This document shows, in pieces, positions 1-9,387 of a stretch of DNA of 64,000 nt. The stretch's first letter is position 1. Each line of letters opens with the position of its first letter. The stretch is taken from assembly GCF_014200455.1 (NCBI RefSeq), contig NZ_JACHBW010000002.1:310001-374000 (forward strand), in the 5' to 3' direction. Source of the DNA: Paraburkholderia bannensis (GTDB lineage Bacteria > Pseudomonadota > Gammaproteobacteria > Burkholderiales > Burkholderiaceae). Under the pieces are notes generated by a model that was not told the DNA's origin, ran no database searches, and saw nothing but the letters and a program-made list of their open reading frames with translations. The position numbers were made by a program, and so were the translations under genes.

Positions 1-1302
1 TTCATCGACGCGCTCGATGGCGTGCTGTATTTCCACATCGCGCCGTTCGCGTGGCTGCTGCTGATCGAGGGCCTGGCGACGCTCGCCGTGGCGTGGACTG
101 GCATGGGCGGGCAGCGCACGCTGCGCTACGTGAAGGGCCTGGCGTTCTGTGTTTCCGCCGCGCTGGTGCTGTCGGGTTATCGGCATGGGTCCTTCATTCT
201 CTCGATGGTGTTCGCGACGCTTTTTCTCGCCGATGGGCTATTGCAGATCGCTTCAGCCTGGGTCGTGCGCTACCGCACCTGGAAGTTCGCGGTAGCGGGC
301 GGCGTGCTGGAAATCGTCATCGCCGTGTTTCTCTATCAACCGTATCCGACCCACTACAAAGGTACCGTGCCGTACTGCCTTGGGCTCGTGCTGTTCTTCG
401 CGGGCTGGAATCTGCTGCTGCTCGCGCTGCGCGCGCGGCGGCTGGGCGTGAATCCGGCGGCGGCGCAGGGCGGTCTGGCGGCGCTGGCGGCGAGCGCCGC
501 GGTCGCAACGGGCGTAACGGGCGTAACCGGCGTAACGGGCGCAAGCAGCGTAAGCAGCGGCATCGGCGCAAAGCTCACGCAGACCGTGTTCGACGGGCCG
601 CCCGAGGACCACGAAGCGGCGCTCACGGTGCACGTCTGGACGCCGGTGGGCAGTTCGAAAAGCGAGGCGCGGCGTCAGCCGGTGATCGACCGCTATATCG
701 CGGCGGTGGATCGCAACGGCGTGATTTCGACGGGCCACGCAGCGCTGGAGGCGCCCGGATCGGTCTACATCAGCCTCTATCCGGCCGTGGAGATCGACCG
801 CTCGCGCGACGATTTCTCGCGCCTGTTGCGCGCGACTCAGGAGAACGACGTGCCGGGCCTGTTCCAGCCCGACTACGCGACCGAATCGAAGGCGTGGTGC
901 CCGTCGACGCGCCAGGTGCGCATCCGCAACTACGATCCGCAGCGCCTCGCGCGCTTCTGGCAGCACTATCGCGCCGATACGACCTACAACCTCACGCACC
1001 GCAACTGTTCGAGCACGGTCTCGCATGCGCTGGAGGCGGCGCTCGAAGGCGCGACGCCGCGCGTCTGGGGCGGTGGCTGGCTGGCATTCGTGCGCATGCT
1101 GGCGACGCCGGAATTGTGGGTCGCCGCGCAGCTGCGCAAGCGCGGCCAGACGATGGCGTGGACGCCGGGCCTCACGCTCGATTACGCACGCGCCCTGAGC
1201 ATGCTGGCGGACCCACGCCCGTCCGGATGGACGCGCGCCTGGCGGATGATGCGCACGCGCGTGGGGCGCTGGTTCAGGCCGCGCAGAACGCGCGAGCTGT
1301 GA
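1..1302 (+). CDS. HdeD-like membrane protein fused to a papain-like (NlpC/DUF4105-type) domain, 5' partial
   Basis: The frame is open to the left edge, so the true start lies upstream; the first internal start codon is GTG at 22. Counting from it, residues 10-140 contain about five or six hydrophobic segments resembling the HdeD/DUF308 membrane family. A low-complexity linker follows (residues 150-180, with repeated Thr-Gly-Val). The C-terminal half has a GHAAL motif with a histidine near 239 and an RNCSS motif with a cysteine near 329. That His-before-Cys order is typical of permuted papain-like folds such as DUF4105 or LRAT-like proteins. I infer an inner-membrane protein carrying a cysteine hydrolase-like domain of unknown substrate. 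HdeD proteins are associated with acid resistance in enterobacteria, but that role should not be transferred here. Confidence 0.72.
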   Translation, partial: FIDALDGVLYFHIAPFAWLLLIEGLATLAVAWTGMGGQRTLRYVKGLAFCVSAALVLSGYRHGSFILSMVFATLFLADGLLQIASAWVVRYRTWKFAVAGGVLEIVIAVFLYQPYPTHYKGTVPYCLGLVLFFAGWNLLLLALRARRLGVNPAAAQGGLAALAASAAVATGVTGVTGVTGASSVSSGIGAKLTQTVFDGPPEDHEAALTVHVWTPVGSSKSEARRQPVIDRYIAAVDRNGVISTGHAALEAPGSVYISLYPAVEIDRSRDDFSRLLRATQENDVPGLFQPDYATESKAWCPSTRQVRIRNYDPQRLARFWQHYRADTTYNLTHRNCSSTVSHALEAALEGATPRVWGGGWLAFVRMLATPELWVAAQLRKRGQTMAWTPGLTLDYARALSMLADPRPSGWTRAWRMMRTRVGRWFRPRRTREL

Positions 1303-1314
1303 ACGCGGCGTGTT

Positions 1315-2337
1315 TCAAACGTCGCAACTCGACCCGACGCTCGCGGCCTGCTCGCGCGCGGCCTTCGCGCCTTCGACTTTGAGGATGGTCGGCAGCGACA
1401 CGCCGTTCTTCGCCGCGGTGACTTCCGCGAGAATCGACACGGCGATTTCCGGCGGCGTGCGGCTGCCGATATAAATGCCCACCGGCCCATGCAGGCGCGC
1501 GAGTTCGGCGTCGCTCAGATCGAATTCCTTGAGCCGCTCGCGCCGCGCCGCATTGTTGCGCCGCGAACCGAGCGCGCCCACGTAGAACGCGCGCGTCTTG
1601 AGCGCCTCCATCAGCGCGAGATCGTCGAGCTTCGGATCGTGCGTGAGCGCGATCACGGCGCAGCGCTCGTCGAGCTTCATATCGAGCACGGTGTCGTCGG
1701 GCATGGTGCGCACGAGCGTGGTGCCGGGGATGCTCCAGGTGTCGGTGTACTCATCGCGCGGGTCGCACACGGTCACCTGATAGTCGAGCCCCACGGCGAT
1801 CTGGCAGAGATAGCGCGAGAGCTGCCCCGCGCCGATCACCAGCATGCGATAGCGCGGGCCGTGGATCGTGAGCAGACGTTCGCCGTCGAAGTCCACGCCG
1901 TCGGTGGCGCTGGCGGGACCGAGCGTGGCGCGGCCGGAGGCGACATCGAGCGTGCGCGCCACCAGCTGGCCGCGCTCGACCGCCTCCAGCAGCGCGCGGA
2001 TGCCGGAGGCGTCATTGAGCGGCTCCAGCACCAGCTGGATGGTGCCGCCGCAAGGCAGGCCGAAGCGATGCGCTTCTTCCGCCGAGATGCCGTACTTCAC
2101 GGCTTCCGGCTTGACGATGTGGATACCTTCGCGGCGCACGCGGTCGATCAGATCGTCTTCGATGCAGCCGCCCGACACCGAGCCCACCACGAGGCCATCG
2201 TCGCGCACGACGAGCATCGCGCCTTCCGGACGCGGCGACGACCCCCACGTCTTCACCACCGTCACCAGCAGGGCGCGGTGGCCTTCGTCGATCCAGCGTA
2301 CGCTGGATTTCAGGACTTCGAGATCCACGCTGTCCAT
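1315..2337 (-). CDS. xdhC: XdhC/CoxF-family molybdenum-cofactor insertion protein
   Basis: A 340-residue protein. The N-terminal XdhC/CoxI domain carries the conserved GSSPRPEGAM and SGGCIEDD motifs (about residues 32-65). The C-terminal Rossmann domain has VIGAGQLSRYL near residue 167. Family members bind molybdenum cofactor, help add its terminal sulfur, and insert it into xanthine dehydrogenase or CO dehydrogenase-like enzymes. It is the last gene of the seven-gene minus-strand cox-like operon. Its ATG lies inside the 3' end of the upstream CoxG-like gene (28-bp overlap), which suggests translational coupling. It most likely serves the hydroxylase encoded at 5173-8959. Confidence 0.93.
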   Translation of the reverse strand: MDSVDLEVLKSSVRWIDEGHRALLVTVVKTWGSSPRPEGAMLVVRDDGLVVGSVSGGCIEDDLIDRVRREGIHIVKPEAVKYGISAEEAHRFGLPCGGTIQLVLEPLNDASGIRALLEAVERGQLVARTLDVASGRATLGPASATDGVDFDGERLLTIHGPRYRMLVIGAGQLSRYLCQIAVGLDYQVTVCDPRDEYTDTWSIPGTTLVRTMPDDTVLDMKLDERCAVIALTHDPKLDDLALMEALKTRAFYVGALGSRRNNAARRERLKEFDLSDAELARLHGPVGIYIGSRTPPEIAVSILAEVTAAKNGVSLPTILKVEGAKAAREQAASVGSSCDV

Positions 2338-2906
2338 GATCGTTTCCTCTTTTGCGGTTCTTCAGCGCCGTCGGCGTCGCTGCCTTCGGCGTTGGATGTG
2401 TCTGTTTGCGCGTCAGGCGCGTCTTCCGGCGCCCGCGCCTGATCCTCTTGCTGGCCTTGATCGCCTGCGCCCAGCTGCTCGCCGAAGCGTCTGAAAAACT
2501 CCGCGGCGATCTTGCGCGCGGCCCCATCCACCAGACGCGAGCCGATCTGCGCGAGCTTGCCGCCCACCTGCGCGCTGGCGGTGTAGTTGAGCGTGGTGGC
2601 GTTGTCTCCGGCGGCTTCGAGCGTCACGCGCGCGTCGCCCTTGCCGAAGCCCGCCGCGCCGCCCTGGCCCTCGAACTGGATCGTGTAGCTGCGCGGCGCG
2701 TCGATATCGGCGAGCTGCATGCGGCCCTTGAAACGCGCCTTGACAGGGCCCACGGCGGCGGTCAGCGCGACAGCATAAGTGTTTTCGCCGTCGGCTTCGA
2801 TGCTCTCGCATCCTGGAATGCACACCTTAAGTATCGCCGTATCGTTGAGCGCTTCCCAGGCGCGCTGTTGCGGCACCGGCAGCGTGTGGCTTTCGGTCAG
2901 CTCCAT
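2310..2906 (-). CDS. CoxG-like SRPBCC carbon-monoxide-dehydrogenase accessory protein
   Basis: A 198-residue protein with a CoxG/SRPBCC domain over about residues 1-150: it opens MELTESHTLPVPQQ, has the CIPGCES motif near residue 33, and an AQVGGKLAQIGSRLVDG stretch typical of the family. The tail is acidic and glutamine-rich and ends in a basic, aromatic WTAWISKS segment, which may help membrane attachment as proposed for CoxG. The ATG at 2906 overlaps the end of the VWA gene by 10 bp, and its own 3' end overlaps xdhC by 28 bp, so the three are translationally linked. In carboxydotrophs CoxG recruits the enzyme to the membrane; the same role here is inferred. Confidence 0.9.
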   Translation of the reverse strand: MELTESHTLPVPQQRAWEALNDTAILKVCIPGCESIEADGENTYAVALTAAVGPVKARFKGRMQLADIDAPRSYTIQFEGQGGAAGFGKGDARVTLEAAGDNATTLNYTASAQVGGKLAQIGSRLVDGAARKIAAEFFRRFGEQLGAGDQGQQEDQARAPEDAPDAQTDTSNAEGSDADGAEEPQKRKRSWTAWISKS

Positions 2907-4195
2907 CGTATCGCTCCTTGTGTTGTCGCGCGCGTGAGGTCCGCTTGCGTTCCATGCAATGGCGGCCGGCGATCCGGCGGCCGGCGATCCGGCGACCGGC
3001 GATCCGGCGACCGGCGCTCCGGCGGTGAGTTTCGCAGGCTGCGCCCGAACGCTTCGAGGCTTTCCAGGTTGTGCACGGAATAGTGGGCGTCGACATGCGG
3101 CAGCATCGCCTGCACGCCGCGCGCCTTCGGCGTGAAGCCGCCAAAGCGCAGCAGCGGATTGAGCCACACCACGCGATGCGCAAAGCGATGCAACCGCGCC
3201 ATTTCGTCCATGAGCACGCCGCCCGGATCGTGATCGAGGCCGTCGGTGACCAGCAGCACGGTGGCGCGGCCGCCCAGTACGCGGCGCGCCCAGCGGCGAT
3301 TGAACTGCGCGAGCGTCTCGCCGATGCGCGTGCCGCCCGACCAGTCCGCCACCTGCGTGGAAAGCTGCGCCAAAGCCACGTCCGGATCGCGCTCGCGCAA
3401 CGCGCGCGTGGCGTGCGTGAGGCGCGTGCCGAACAGGAACACCTGCAGTCGTTCGCGCGATTGCAGCAGCGCGTGGCAGAAGTACAGCACCGCGCGCGAA
3501 TAACTGCTCATCGATCCGGAGATATCGAGCAGCAGCACCAGCGGCAATTTGCGCTCGACGCGTGTGCGGTATTTCCATACGGTCCAGTCGCCGCCCGCGC
3601 GCACGGCCTGGCGCGCGCTCGCGCGCAGATCGGCATGGTTGCCGTGCGAGGCGGTTTTCAGACGGCGCGTGGGCGCGCTCGCCAGCGGCAGGCGACGCGC
3701 GCGGATCAGATGGCGCAGCGTGCGCCATTCGTCGGCGCCGAGCGTGTCGAAGTCGCGCTGACGCAGACGTTCTTCGGCGCTAAAGGTCGCGTGGGCGCGC
3801 AGTTCGTGCTCCTCGACGCTCGCCGGCGGCTTCGCGCCCGCGCGAACAGCAGGCTGCGCGGCGAGCGCATCGGCGAGACGGTTGTTGCGGCGCGGCGGCG
3901 GCAGGCCGCCTTGCACCTTCGGCAGCAGCAGCGCGCGCAGCTTGTTTTCCCAGTCGGGATCGCGCCAGAACAGCGCGAAGGCGGCGTCGAACAGCTCGCG
4001 TTCGTCGGGCGCGGCGGTGAGCACGGCGGCCAGCGCCGCGCGCACGTCGTCGCGACGGGCAAGATCGATGTGGCTGAGCGCTTCGAGCGCATCGACCGCG
4101 CGTGCGCTCGCCATCGGCAGCCCCGCGCCGCGCAGCACGCGCACGAAATGCACGACATTGCGCGCGAGCATGGGTGGGACGCTGTCTGCGGGCAT
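2897..4195 (-). CDS. VWA domain protein, CoxE-like
   Basis: A 432-residue protein. A CoxE-type N-terminal helical domain is followed by a von Willebrand A domain with the MIDAS motif DISGS at about residues 224-228 and a later TDGLDHDP strand. CoxE works with the MoxR ATPase CoxD to mature the CO dehydrogenase metal site in Oligotropha; the gene order here (MoxR, VWA, CoxG, XdhC) matches that module. The ATG at 4195 is 5 bp after the MoxR stop. The last 30 or so residues are a repetitive Pro-Asp-Arg-Arg tail encoded by a 15-bp tandem repeat, which is not part of the conserved family and may vary between strains. Confidence 0.92.
   Translation of the reverse strand: MPADSVPPMLARNVVHFVRVLRGAGLPMASARAVDALEALSHIDLARRDDVRAALAAVLTAAPDERELFDAAFALFWRDPDWENKLRALLLPKVQGGLPPPRRNNRLADALAAQPAVRAGAKPPASVEEHELRAHATFSAEERLRQRDFDTLGADEWRTLRHLIRARRLPLASAPTRRLKTASHGNHADLRASARQAVRAGGDWTVWKYRTRVERKLPLVLLLDISGSMSSYSRAVLYFCHALLQSRERLQVFLFGTRLTHATRALRERDPDVALAQLSTQVADWSGGTRIGETLAQFNRRWARRVLGGRATVLLVTDGLDHDPGGVLMDEMARLHRFAHRVVWLNPLLRFGGFTPKARGVQAMLPHVDAHYSVHNLESLEAFGRSLRNSPPERRSPDRRSPDRRPPDRRPPLHGTQADLTRATTQGAIRWS
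2961..3020. repeat. 15-bp tandem repeat, four units, inside the VWA gene
   Basis: Four head-to-tail copies of a GGCGRCCGGCGATCC-like unit with few mismatches, followed by a partial fifth. On the coding (minus) strand it encodes repeated Asp-Arg-Arg-Ser/Pro-Pro in the C-terminal tail of the VWA protein. The unit length is a multiple of three, so copy-number change would keep the frame. Confidence 0.9.
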
Positions 4196-4200
4196 CGGCG

Positions 4201-5088
4201 CTACTCCGCAAGCGCGAGCGTTTCGGCGATCCGTTGCGCGTCGAGTTGCGCGAGATCGTCCTGATACTTGAGCAGCACGCCCAGCGTATCCTGCACCGAT
4301 TGCGGATCGAGCTCCGTCACCGCGAGCGCAGACAGCGCGCGGCACCAGTCGATGGTTTCGGCGATACCTGGCGCCTTGAACAGGTCCATCGTGCGCAACT
4401 GATGCACGAAGGCCACGGCGCGCCGCTGCAATTGCGCGCTGGTGTCGCTCGCACGCGCCGCGACGATCGCCAGTTCCCGCTCGCGCTCCGGATAGCCGAG
4501 CCATTGATAGAGGCAGCGCCGCTTGAGCGCATCGTGCACTTCGCGCGTGCGGTTCGACGTGACGACCACGAGCGGCGGCACTTTCGCGCGTACCGTGCCG
4601 TACTCGGGAATCGATACCTGGAAGTCCGAAAGAAGTTCCAGCAGGAAGGCTTCGAACGGCTCGTCGGCGCGGTCGATCTCGTCGATCAGCAGCACGCGGC
4701 GCGCTTCGGGTTGAGCGGGATCGGGTTCAAGTGCCTGTAAAAGCGGGCGCTTGAGCAGGAATTCGTCGCGATAGAGCGTGTCGCTACGGGGTTTTTCGCC
4801 CGCGGCTTCGGCCAGACGCAGCGCCATGATCTGGCGCGGGTAGTCCCATTCGTAGAGCGCGCTGGCGGTGTCGAGTCCTTCGTAGCATTGCAGGCGCAGC
4901 AGCGTCGTGCCGCTGAGCGCGGCGGCGGCCTTCGCGAGTTCGGTTTTGCCCACGCCCGGCTCCCCTTCGAGAAACAGCGGGCGCTCCATCTTGAGCGCGA
5001 GAAAAAGCGCGGTGGCCAGTTCGCGGCTCGCGAAATACCGCTGCGCTTCAAGCTGCGCGAGCGTGTCGTCGATCGTGGCGGGGAGCAT
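4201..5088 (-). CDS. MoxR-family AAA+ ATPase, CoxD-like
   Basis: A 295-residue AAA+ protein with Walker A GEPGVGKT at residues 42-49, Walker B LLIDEIDRAD near 115-125, and the SNRTREV sensor segment downstream. MoxR ATPases act with VWA proteins as chaperones that insert or remodel metal centres; CoxD is needed for assembly of the Mo-Cu site in CO dehydrogenase. It lies between the medium subunit gene (84-bp gap) and the VWA gene (5-bp gap), so it belongs to the cox-like operon. The length is normal and nothing is missing. Confidence 0.94.
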   Translation of the reverse strand: MLPATIDDTLAQLEAQRYFASRELATALFLALKMERPLFLEGEPGVGKTELAKAAAALSGTTLLRLQCYEGLDTASALYEWDYPRQIMALRLAEAAGEKPRSDTLYRDEFLLKRPLLQALEPDPAQPEARRVLLIDEIDRADEPFEAFLLELLSDFQVSIPEYGTVRAKVPPLVVVTSNRTREVHDALKRRCLYQWLGYPERERELAIVAARASDTSAQLQRRAVAFVHQLRTMDLFKAPGIAETIDWCRALSALAVTELDPQSVQDTLGVLLKYQDDLAQLDAQRIAETLALAE

Positions 5089-5172
5089 GGCGGCCCTGTT
5101 ATCGATGTAAAAACGCCGCTGCCCGCGCCGCGCCTGGTCAAAGGCGTGCGCGGGCAGACTGCGCGAGCGTGG

Positions 5173-5973
5173 CTAGCCGAGCGCCCTGGTCACCGCCCGC
5201 GCCGTCAACACGGGGATCAGATGCGCGCGATAGTCGGCGCTCGCGTGCAGGTCGGTGTTGAGATCGTCGGGGGCGATGGCCACGGCACGCGCGGCGGCAG
5301 GCGTGAAGCTCGCCTTCAGCGCATCTTCAAGCGCCGTTGCGCGGAACACCGAAGACGCCGCGCCCGTCACCGCCACACGCACCGCGCCATCCGCAAGCTG
5401 CGCGACGAACACGCCCGTCAACGCGAAATGCGAAGCGGGATTGCGGAACTTCTCGTAGGCCGAGCGCTGCGGCACGGGAAACTCGACGGCCACGATCAAC
5501 TCGTCGGGTTCGAGCGCCGTTTCGTACATGCCCAGAAAGAAGTCGTCGGCGGCGATGCGGCGGCGGTCCGTCACGACGGTCGCATTCAGACCGAGCACGG
5601 CGGCGGGATAGTCGGCGGCCGGGTCGTCGTTGGCCAGCGACCCGCCCAGCGTGCCGAGCGCGCGCACCTGTCTATCGCCGATATGCGCCGCAAGCTGCGC
5701 GAGCCCCGGCAGCGTAGCGGCGATCTGCGCGTTGGCGGCGACATCGGCATGACAGACCGCCGCGCCGATCTTCACGACCTTGCCGTCCACCTGGATCGTC
5801 TTCAACTCGGGAATGCGCGTGACGTCCACCAGGGTGGACGGTTGCGCGAGCCGCAGTTTCATCGCTGCGAGCAGGCTCTGGCCGCCTGCGAGATATTTCG
5901 CTTCGGTGTCGGCGGCAAGGGTATTGACGGCGCCCTGGGCATCGCTGGCGCGCTGGTAGTCGAATGAATACAT
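5173..5973 (-). CDS. FAD-binding medium subunit of a xanthine dehydrogenase-family hydroxylase (CoxM-like)
   Basis: A 266-residue flavoprotein subunit. It has the AGGQSLL motif near residue 32 and TLGGSLAND near residue 110, both FAD-contacting signatures of the CoxM/CutM family, and the usual CO-dehydrogenase flavoprotein C-terminal domain. It passes electrons from the 2Fe-2S subunit to the acceptor. The ATG at 5973 was chosen because GGAGG lies 6 nt upstream and the family starts with MYSFDY-like sequence; the open frame extends further upstream into the large-subunit gene. The spacing of 13 bp to the large-subunit stop indicates one transcript. Confidence 0.94.
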   Translation of the reverse strand: MYSFDYQRASDAQGAVNTLAADTEAKYLAGGQSLLAAMKLRLAQPSTLVDVTRIPELKTIQVDGKVVKIGAAVCHADVAANAQIAATLPGLAQLAAHIGDRQVRALGTLGGSLANDDPAADYPAAVLGLNATVVTDRRRIAADDFFLGMYETALEPDELIVAVEFPVPQRSAYEKFRNPASHFALTGVFVAQLADGAVRVAVTGAASSVFRATALEDALKASFTPAAARAVAIAPDDLNTDLHASADYRAHLIPVLTARAVTRALG

Positions 5974-5986
5974 GGTGCGCCTCCGC

Positions 5987-8392
5987 TCAAGCTTGGGTTG
6001 ACGTCTGTGCAGCCTTCGCTGCCTGCATCGCCTGCCATACGCGATGCGGCGTCGCGGGCATCTGCAGGTCCTTGACGCCGAGGGGCGCGAGCGCATCCAG
6101 AATCGCATTGATCACGGCCGGCGGCGAGCCGATCGCGCCCGCCTCGCCGCAGCCCTTTACGCCGAGCGGATTGTGCGTGCAGGGCGTGCCTTTCGCGGTT
6201 TCCACCGTAAATGAAGGCACATCCGAAGCATGCGGCATCGCGTAGTCCATATACGAACCGGAAAGCAATTGCCCGCTTTCGTTGTCGTAGACGCAGCGCT
6301 CCAGCATCGCCTGGCCGATGCCCTGGCCGAGTCCGCCATGCACCTGTCCTTCGACGATCATCGGATTGATGACGTTGCCGAAGTCGTCCACGGCCGTGAA
6401 GCGTTCGATGCGCGTTTCACCGGTATCGGGATCGATTTCGACTTCGCAGATATACGCGCCCGACGGGTAGGTGAAATTGGTGGGATCGTAAAAGGCGCTT
6501 TCGTCGAGACCCGGTTCAAGCGTCTCCAGCGGATAGTTGTGCGGCACATAAGCCGCGAGCGAAATTTCCGCGAAGGTTTTGGTACGGTCGGTGCCCGCGA
6601 CGCGGAACACGCCGTTGGCAAACTCGATATCTTCCACGCCCGCTTCGAGCATATGCGCGGCGATTTTCTTCGCTTTCGCTTCGATCTTGTCGAGCGCCTT
6701 CATGATCGCCGATCCCCCCACGGCGATCGAGCGCGAACCATACGTGCCCATGCCGAACGGAATGCGCGCGGTGTCGCCGTGCACGATTTCGATCTGCTCG
6801 ATCGGCACGCCCAGGCGCTCGGAAACCACTTGTGCGAAGGTGGTTTCATGTCCCTGGCCGTGGCTGTGCGAGCCGGTGAACACCGTTACGGAACCGGTGG
6901 GATTGACGCGGATTTCGCCCGCTTCGAACAGGCCCGCGCGTGCGCCCAGCGCGCCCGCGATATTCGATGGCGCGAGACCGCATGCCTCGATGTAGCACGA
7001 ATAACCGAGGCCGCGCAGCTTGCCGTTCGCCTTCGACGCATCGCGGCGCGCGGCGAAGCCTTTGACGTCCGCGAGTTCGAGCGAGCGCGCAAGACACGTT
7101 TCGTAATCGCCGATATCGTAGGTGAGGCCCACGGGTGTGGCATACGGGAAGGTCTTGATGAAATTGCGGCGGCGCAGTTCGGCGGGATCGATATTGAGTT
7201 CGCGCGCGGCCGTTTCCACCAGACGTTCGACTACGTACGTTGCTTCGGGACGGCCCGCGCCGCGATAGGCATCCACCGGCACCGTGTTGGTGAACACCGC
7301 CTTCACTTCGGCGTAGATCGCGGGCGTGGTGTACTGGCCCGCGAGCAGCGTCGCGTACAGAATGGTCGGCACGCTCGATGCGAAGGTGGACAGATACGCA
7401 CCCATGTTCGCCGTGGTGTGCACGCGCATGGCGAGGAATTTACCGTCCTTGTCGAGGGCGAGTTCGGCCTTCGTCACATGGTCGCGGCCATGTGCATCGG
7501 AAATAAAGGATTCCGAACGTTCTGCGGTCCACTTGATCGGGCGGCGCAGTTTTTTCGATGCCCACGTGAGCGCTACGTCTTCGGCGTACAGGAAAATCTT
7601 CGAGCCGAAACCTCCGCCCACATCGGGCGCGACGATGCGCAGCTTGGTTTCCGGAAGCGCCAGCACGAATGCGGCCATCAGCAGACGCTCGACGTGCGGG
7701 TTCTGGTTCGAGACGTAGACCGTGTAGCTGTCGTCGTGCTGCGTGTAGCTCGCATTGACGGCGCGCGGTTCAATGGCGTTCGGCACCAGCCGGTTGTTGA
7801 CGATATCGAGCGTGGTGACGTGCGCGGCCTGCGCGAAGGCGGCGTCGGTGGCGGCTTTATCGCCGTGGCCCCACGTGTAGCAGGTATTGTTCGGCACGCC
7901 GTCGTGCACGAGCGGCTGGCCGTCGTCGGCGGCGTGGGCGGTGTCGATGGTGGCGGGCAGTTCCTCGTAATCGACTTCGACGAGTTCGGCGGCGTCTTTG
8001 GCTTCCTTGAGCGATTCGGCGATCACCAGCGCGACCTGGTCGCCCACGTGCAGCACCTTGTCGTGCGCGATCACGGGATGCGGCGGCTCGTGCATGGGCG
8101 TGCCGTCGATGCTGTGGATCAGCCAGCCGCAGGGCAGCCCGCCTACATTTTCGACCGCGAGGTCCCGCCCGGTGAAGACGGCCACGACGCCGGGCGCGGC
8201 CTGCGCGGCGTGGGTGTCGATACGCTTGATGCGCGCGTGGGCGTGCGGCGAGCGCACGAATACGGCCCAGGTTTGCGCGGGCAGGACAACGTCGTCGGTG
8301 TACTGGCCTGCGCCAGTGAGGAAGCGATAGTCTTCCTTGCGCTTGATCGACGCGCCGATCATGTGCGGCGTGTGGGATTCAGGTGCGTTCAT
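5987..8392 (-). CDS. Molybdopterin-binding large subunit, xanthine dehydrogenase family (form II CoxL-like)
   Basis: An 801-residue catalytic subunit. It has VGGGFGSK (about 258-265), [12 protein letters not shown] (about 375-386), a GQGHETTF loop, and the catalytic glutamate in GCGEAG near residue 750. True (form I) CO dehydrogenases carry AYXCSFR in the active-site loop with a copper-binding cysteine; this protein has AYRGAGR, the form II signature, so CO oxidation should not be assumed. The natural substrate may be an aldehyde or an N-heterocycle. It lies 12 bp downstream of the 2Fe-2S subunit gene. Length is usual for the family. Confidence 0.93.
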   Translation of the reverse strand: MNAPESHTPHMIGASIKRKEDYRFLTGAGQYTDDVVLPAQTWAVFVRSPHAHARIKRIDTHAAQAAPGVVAVFTGRDLAVENVGGLPCGWLIHSIDGTPMHEPPHPVIAHDKVLHVGDQVALVIAESLKEAKDAAELVEVDYEELPATIDTAHAADDGQPLVHDGVPNNTCYTWGHGDKAATDAAFAQAAHVTTLDIVNNRLVPNAIEPRAVNASYTQHDDSYTVYVSNQNPHVERLLMAAFVLALPETKLRIVAPDVGGGFGSKIFLYAEDVALTWASKKLRRPIKWTAERSESFISDAHGRDHVTKAELALDKDGKFLAMRVHTTANMGAYLSTFASSVPTILYATLLAGQYTTPAIYAEVKAVFTNTVPVDAYRGAGRPEATYVVERLVETAARELNIDPAELRRRNFIKTFPYATPVGLTYDIGDYETCLARSLELADVKGFAARRDASKANGKLRGLGYSCYIEACGLAPSNIAGALGARAGLFEAGEIRVNPTGSVTVFTGSHSHGQGHETTFAQVVSERLGVPIEQIEIVHGDTARIPFGMGTYGSRSIAVGGSAIMKALDKIEAKAKKIAAHMLEAGVEDIEFANGVFRVAGTDRTKTFAEISLAAYVPHNYPLETLEPGLDESAFYDPTNFTYPSGAYICEVEIDPDTGETRIERFTAVDDFGNVINPMIVEGQVHGGLGQGIGQAMLERCVYDNESGQLLSGSYMDYAMPHASDVPSFTVETAKGTPCTHNPLGVKGCGEAGAIGSPPAVINAILDALAPLGVKDLQMPATPHRVWQAMQAAKAAQTSTQA

Positions 8393-8404
8393 GGCCGTCT
8401 CCCT

Positions 8405-8959
8405 TTATGCCGCGGCGGCGGGTTGCGCGCTCGTTTGTGAAGTTGGCTGTGAACCTGGCTGTGAAGCCGCCAACTGCATGCCTTCGGCGCCGGCGAGCAC
8501 GGCCTTGACGATATTGTGATAGCCCGTACAGCGACACAGATTGCCGTCGAGATTGGCGCGCACATCGGCTTCGGTGAGGTCCGGTTTATCGTTGGCCAGC
8601 GCCACGGCGCTCATCACCATGCCGGGCGTGCAGAAGCCGCACTGCAAGCCGTGACACTCGCGAAACGCCGCCTGCATCGGGTGCAGCGCGCCGTTGGCGG
8701 TTGCGCCTCCATGGGCGGCGGCCAGGCCTTCGATGGTCGTCACGCTCATGCCTTCGCACTGCACGGCGAGCGTGTTGCACGATTTGACCGCTCGCCCGTT
8801 CAGATGCACGGTGCAGGCTCCGCACTGGGCGGTGTCGCAGCCGACGTGCGTGCCGGTCAGGCGTCGCTGCTCGCGCAGAAACTGGACCAGAAGCGTGTGG
8901 GGTTCGATCTGCGCGGTCACGGGCTTGCCGTTGACCGTCAGGCTGAGACTGATCGTCAT
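8405..8959 (-). CDS. 2Fe-2S small subunit of a xanthine dehydrogenase-family hydroxylase (CoxS-like)
   Basis: A 184-residue protein with two iron-sulfur sites. The N-terminal plant-type cluster uses the cysteines in [10 protein letters not shown] and SCNTL; the C-terminal helical site uses CGFC and CRC. The ATG at 8959 has a GGAGACG ribosome binding site and gives the family-typical start [11 protein letters not shown]; longer upstream reading is unsupported. The last 25 residues are a Ser-Gln-Pro/Thr low-complexity tail beyond the usual end of the family. It is the first gene of the minus-strand operon running to 1315. Confidence 0.94.
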   Translation of the reverse strand: MTISLSLTVNGKPVTAQIEPHTLLVQFLREQRRLTGTHVGCDTAQCGACTVHLNGRAVKSCNTLAVQCEGMSVTTIEGLAAAHGGATANGALHPMQAAFRECHGLQCGFCTPGMVMSAVALANDKPDLTEADVRANLDGNLCRCTGYHNIVKAVLAGAEGMQLAASQPGSQPTSQTSAQPAAAA

Positions 8960-9387
8960 TGAACGTCTCCTGTGTCGGCCGGAGTCGGCGCTTTGGCGCC
9001 TGGTCCGGCCCCATGCCGCCAAAGGCGGCGGGCCCGAATCAGCGCTGCGCGTCCTACCGGTCCTGCACAAATATTGGGATGGGAGACCTGCCTGGGCCCA
9101 CTAACAAACAACAGAAGCGCGGTGGAGGGTCCGGCTGGTGCGTTGCTGTTCAGTAATGCCTGGAATTGCTTCGAAACACCTGGAGCTTTTTACGTACTAC
9201 GAGAAATCGTGCGCTTACGTCCGATCAGTAAAGCACAAATCGACGTCTGGCGCTGCGCGGGCTTTTCCCCGTCTGCGAACGTTCCGTGCGCTTGCGGCAA
9301 AAGAAAAACGGCCCGCGCGGAGAACCGGGCGGGCCGTTGCAGTGCAGCGAAAATCAGCGCTTTGACTGGCGCTGATAGCAGCGTTCG
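8960..9387. other. Intergenic region upstream of the cox-like operon
   Basis: It holds the presumed promoter of the cox-like operon (minus strand, right of 8959) and the terminator of the amino-acid permease at 9307-9338. No coding frame with a plausible start and composition is present, and I could not identify a confident -35/-10 pair. Confidence 0.6.
9300..9338 (-). terminator. Intrinsic terminator of the amino-acid permease gene
   Basis: A perfect 10-bp stem (9307-9316 with 9329-9338, arms AACGGCCCGC/GCGGGCCGTT) and 12-nt loop. Read on the minus strand it is followed by a T-rich run (TTTTTCTTTT). It lies about 50 bp past the permease stop. Confidence 0.85.

Noticed and set aside
5987..8392. 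Calling the hydroxylase a carbon monoxide dehydrogenase
   Set aside because: The active-site loop is AYRGAGR and not AYXCSFR, so the copper-binding cysteine of true CO dehydrogenase is absent.
6230..8440. A 736-codon open frame on the plus strand opposite the hydroxylase large subunit
   Set aside because: It is antisense to a clearly real gene with all family motifs; its composition (Arg/His/Val/Gly-rich) is typical of reverse-frame artefacts in high-GC DNA.
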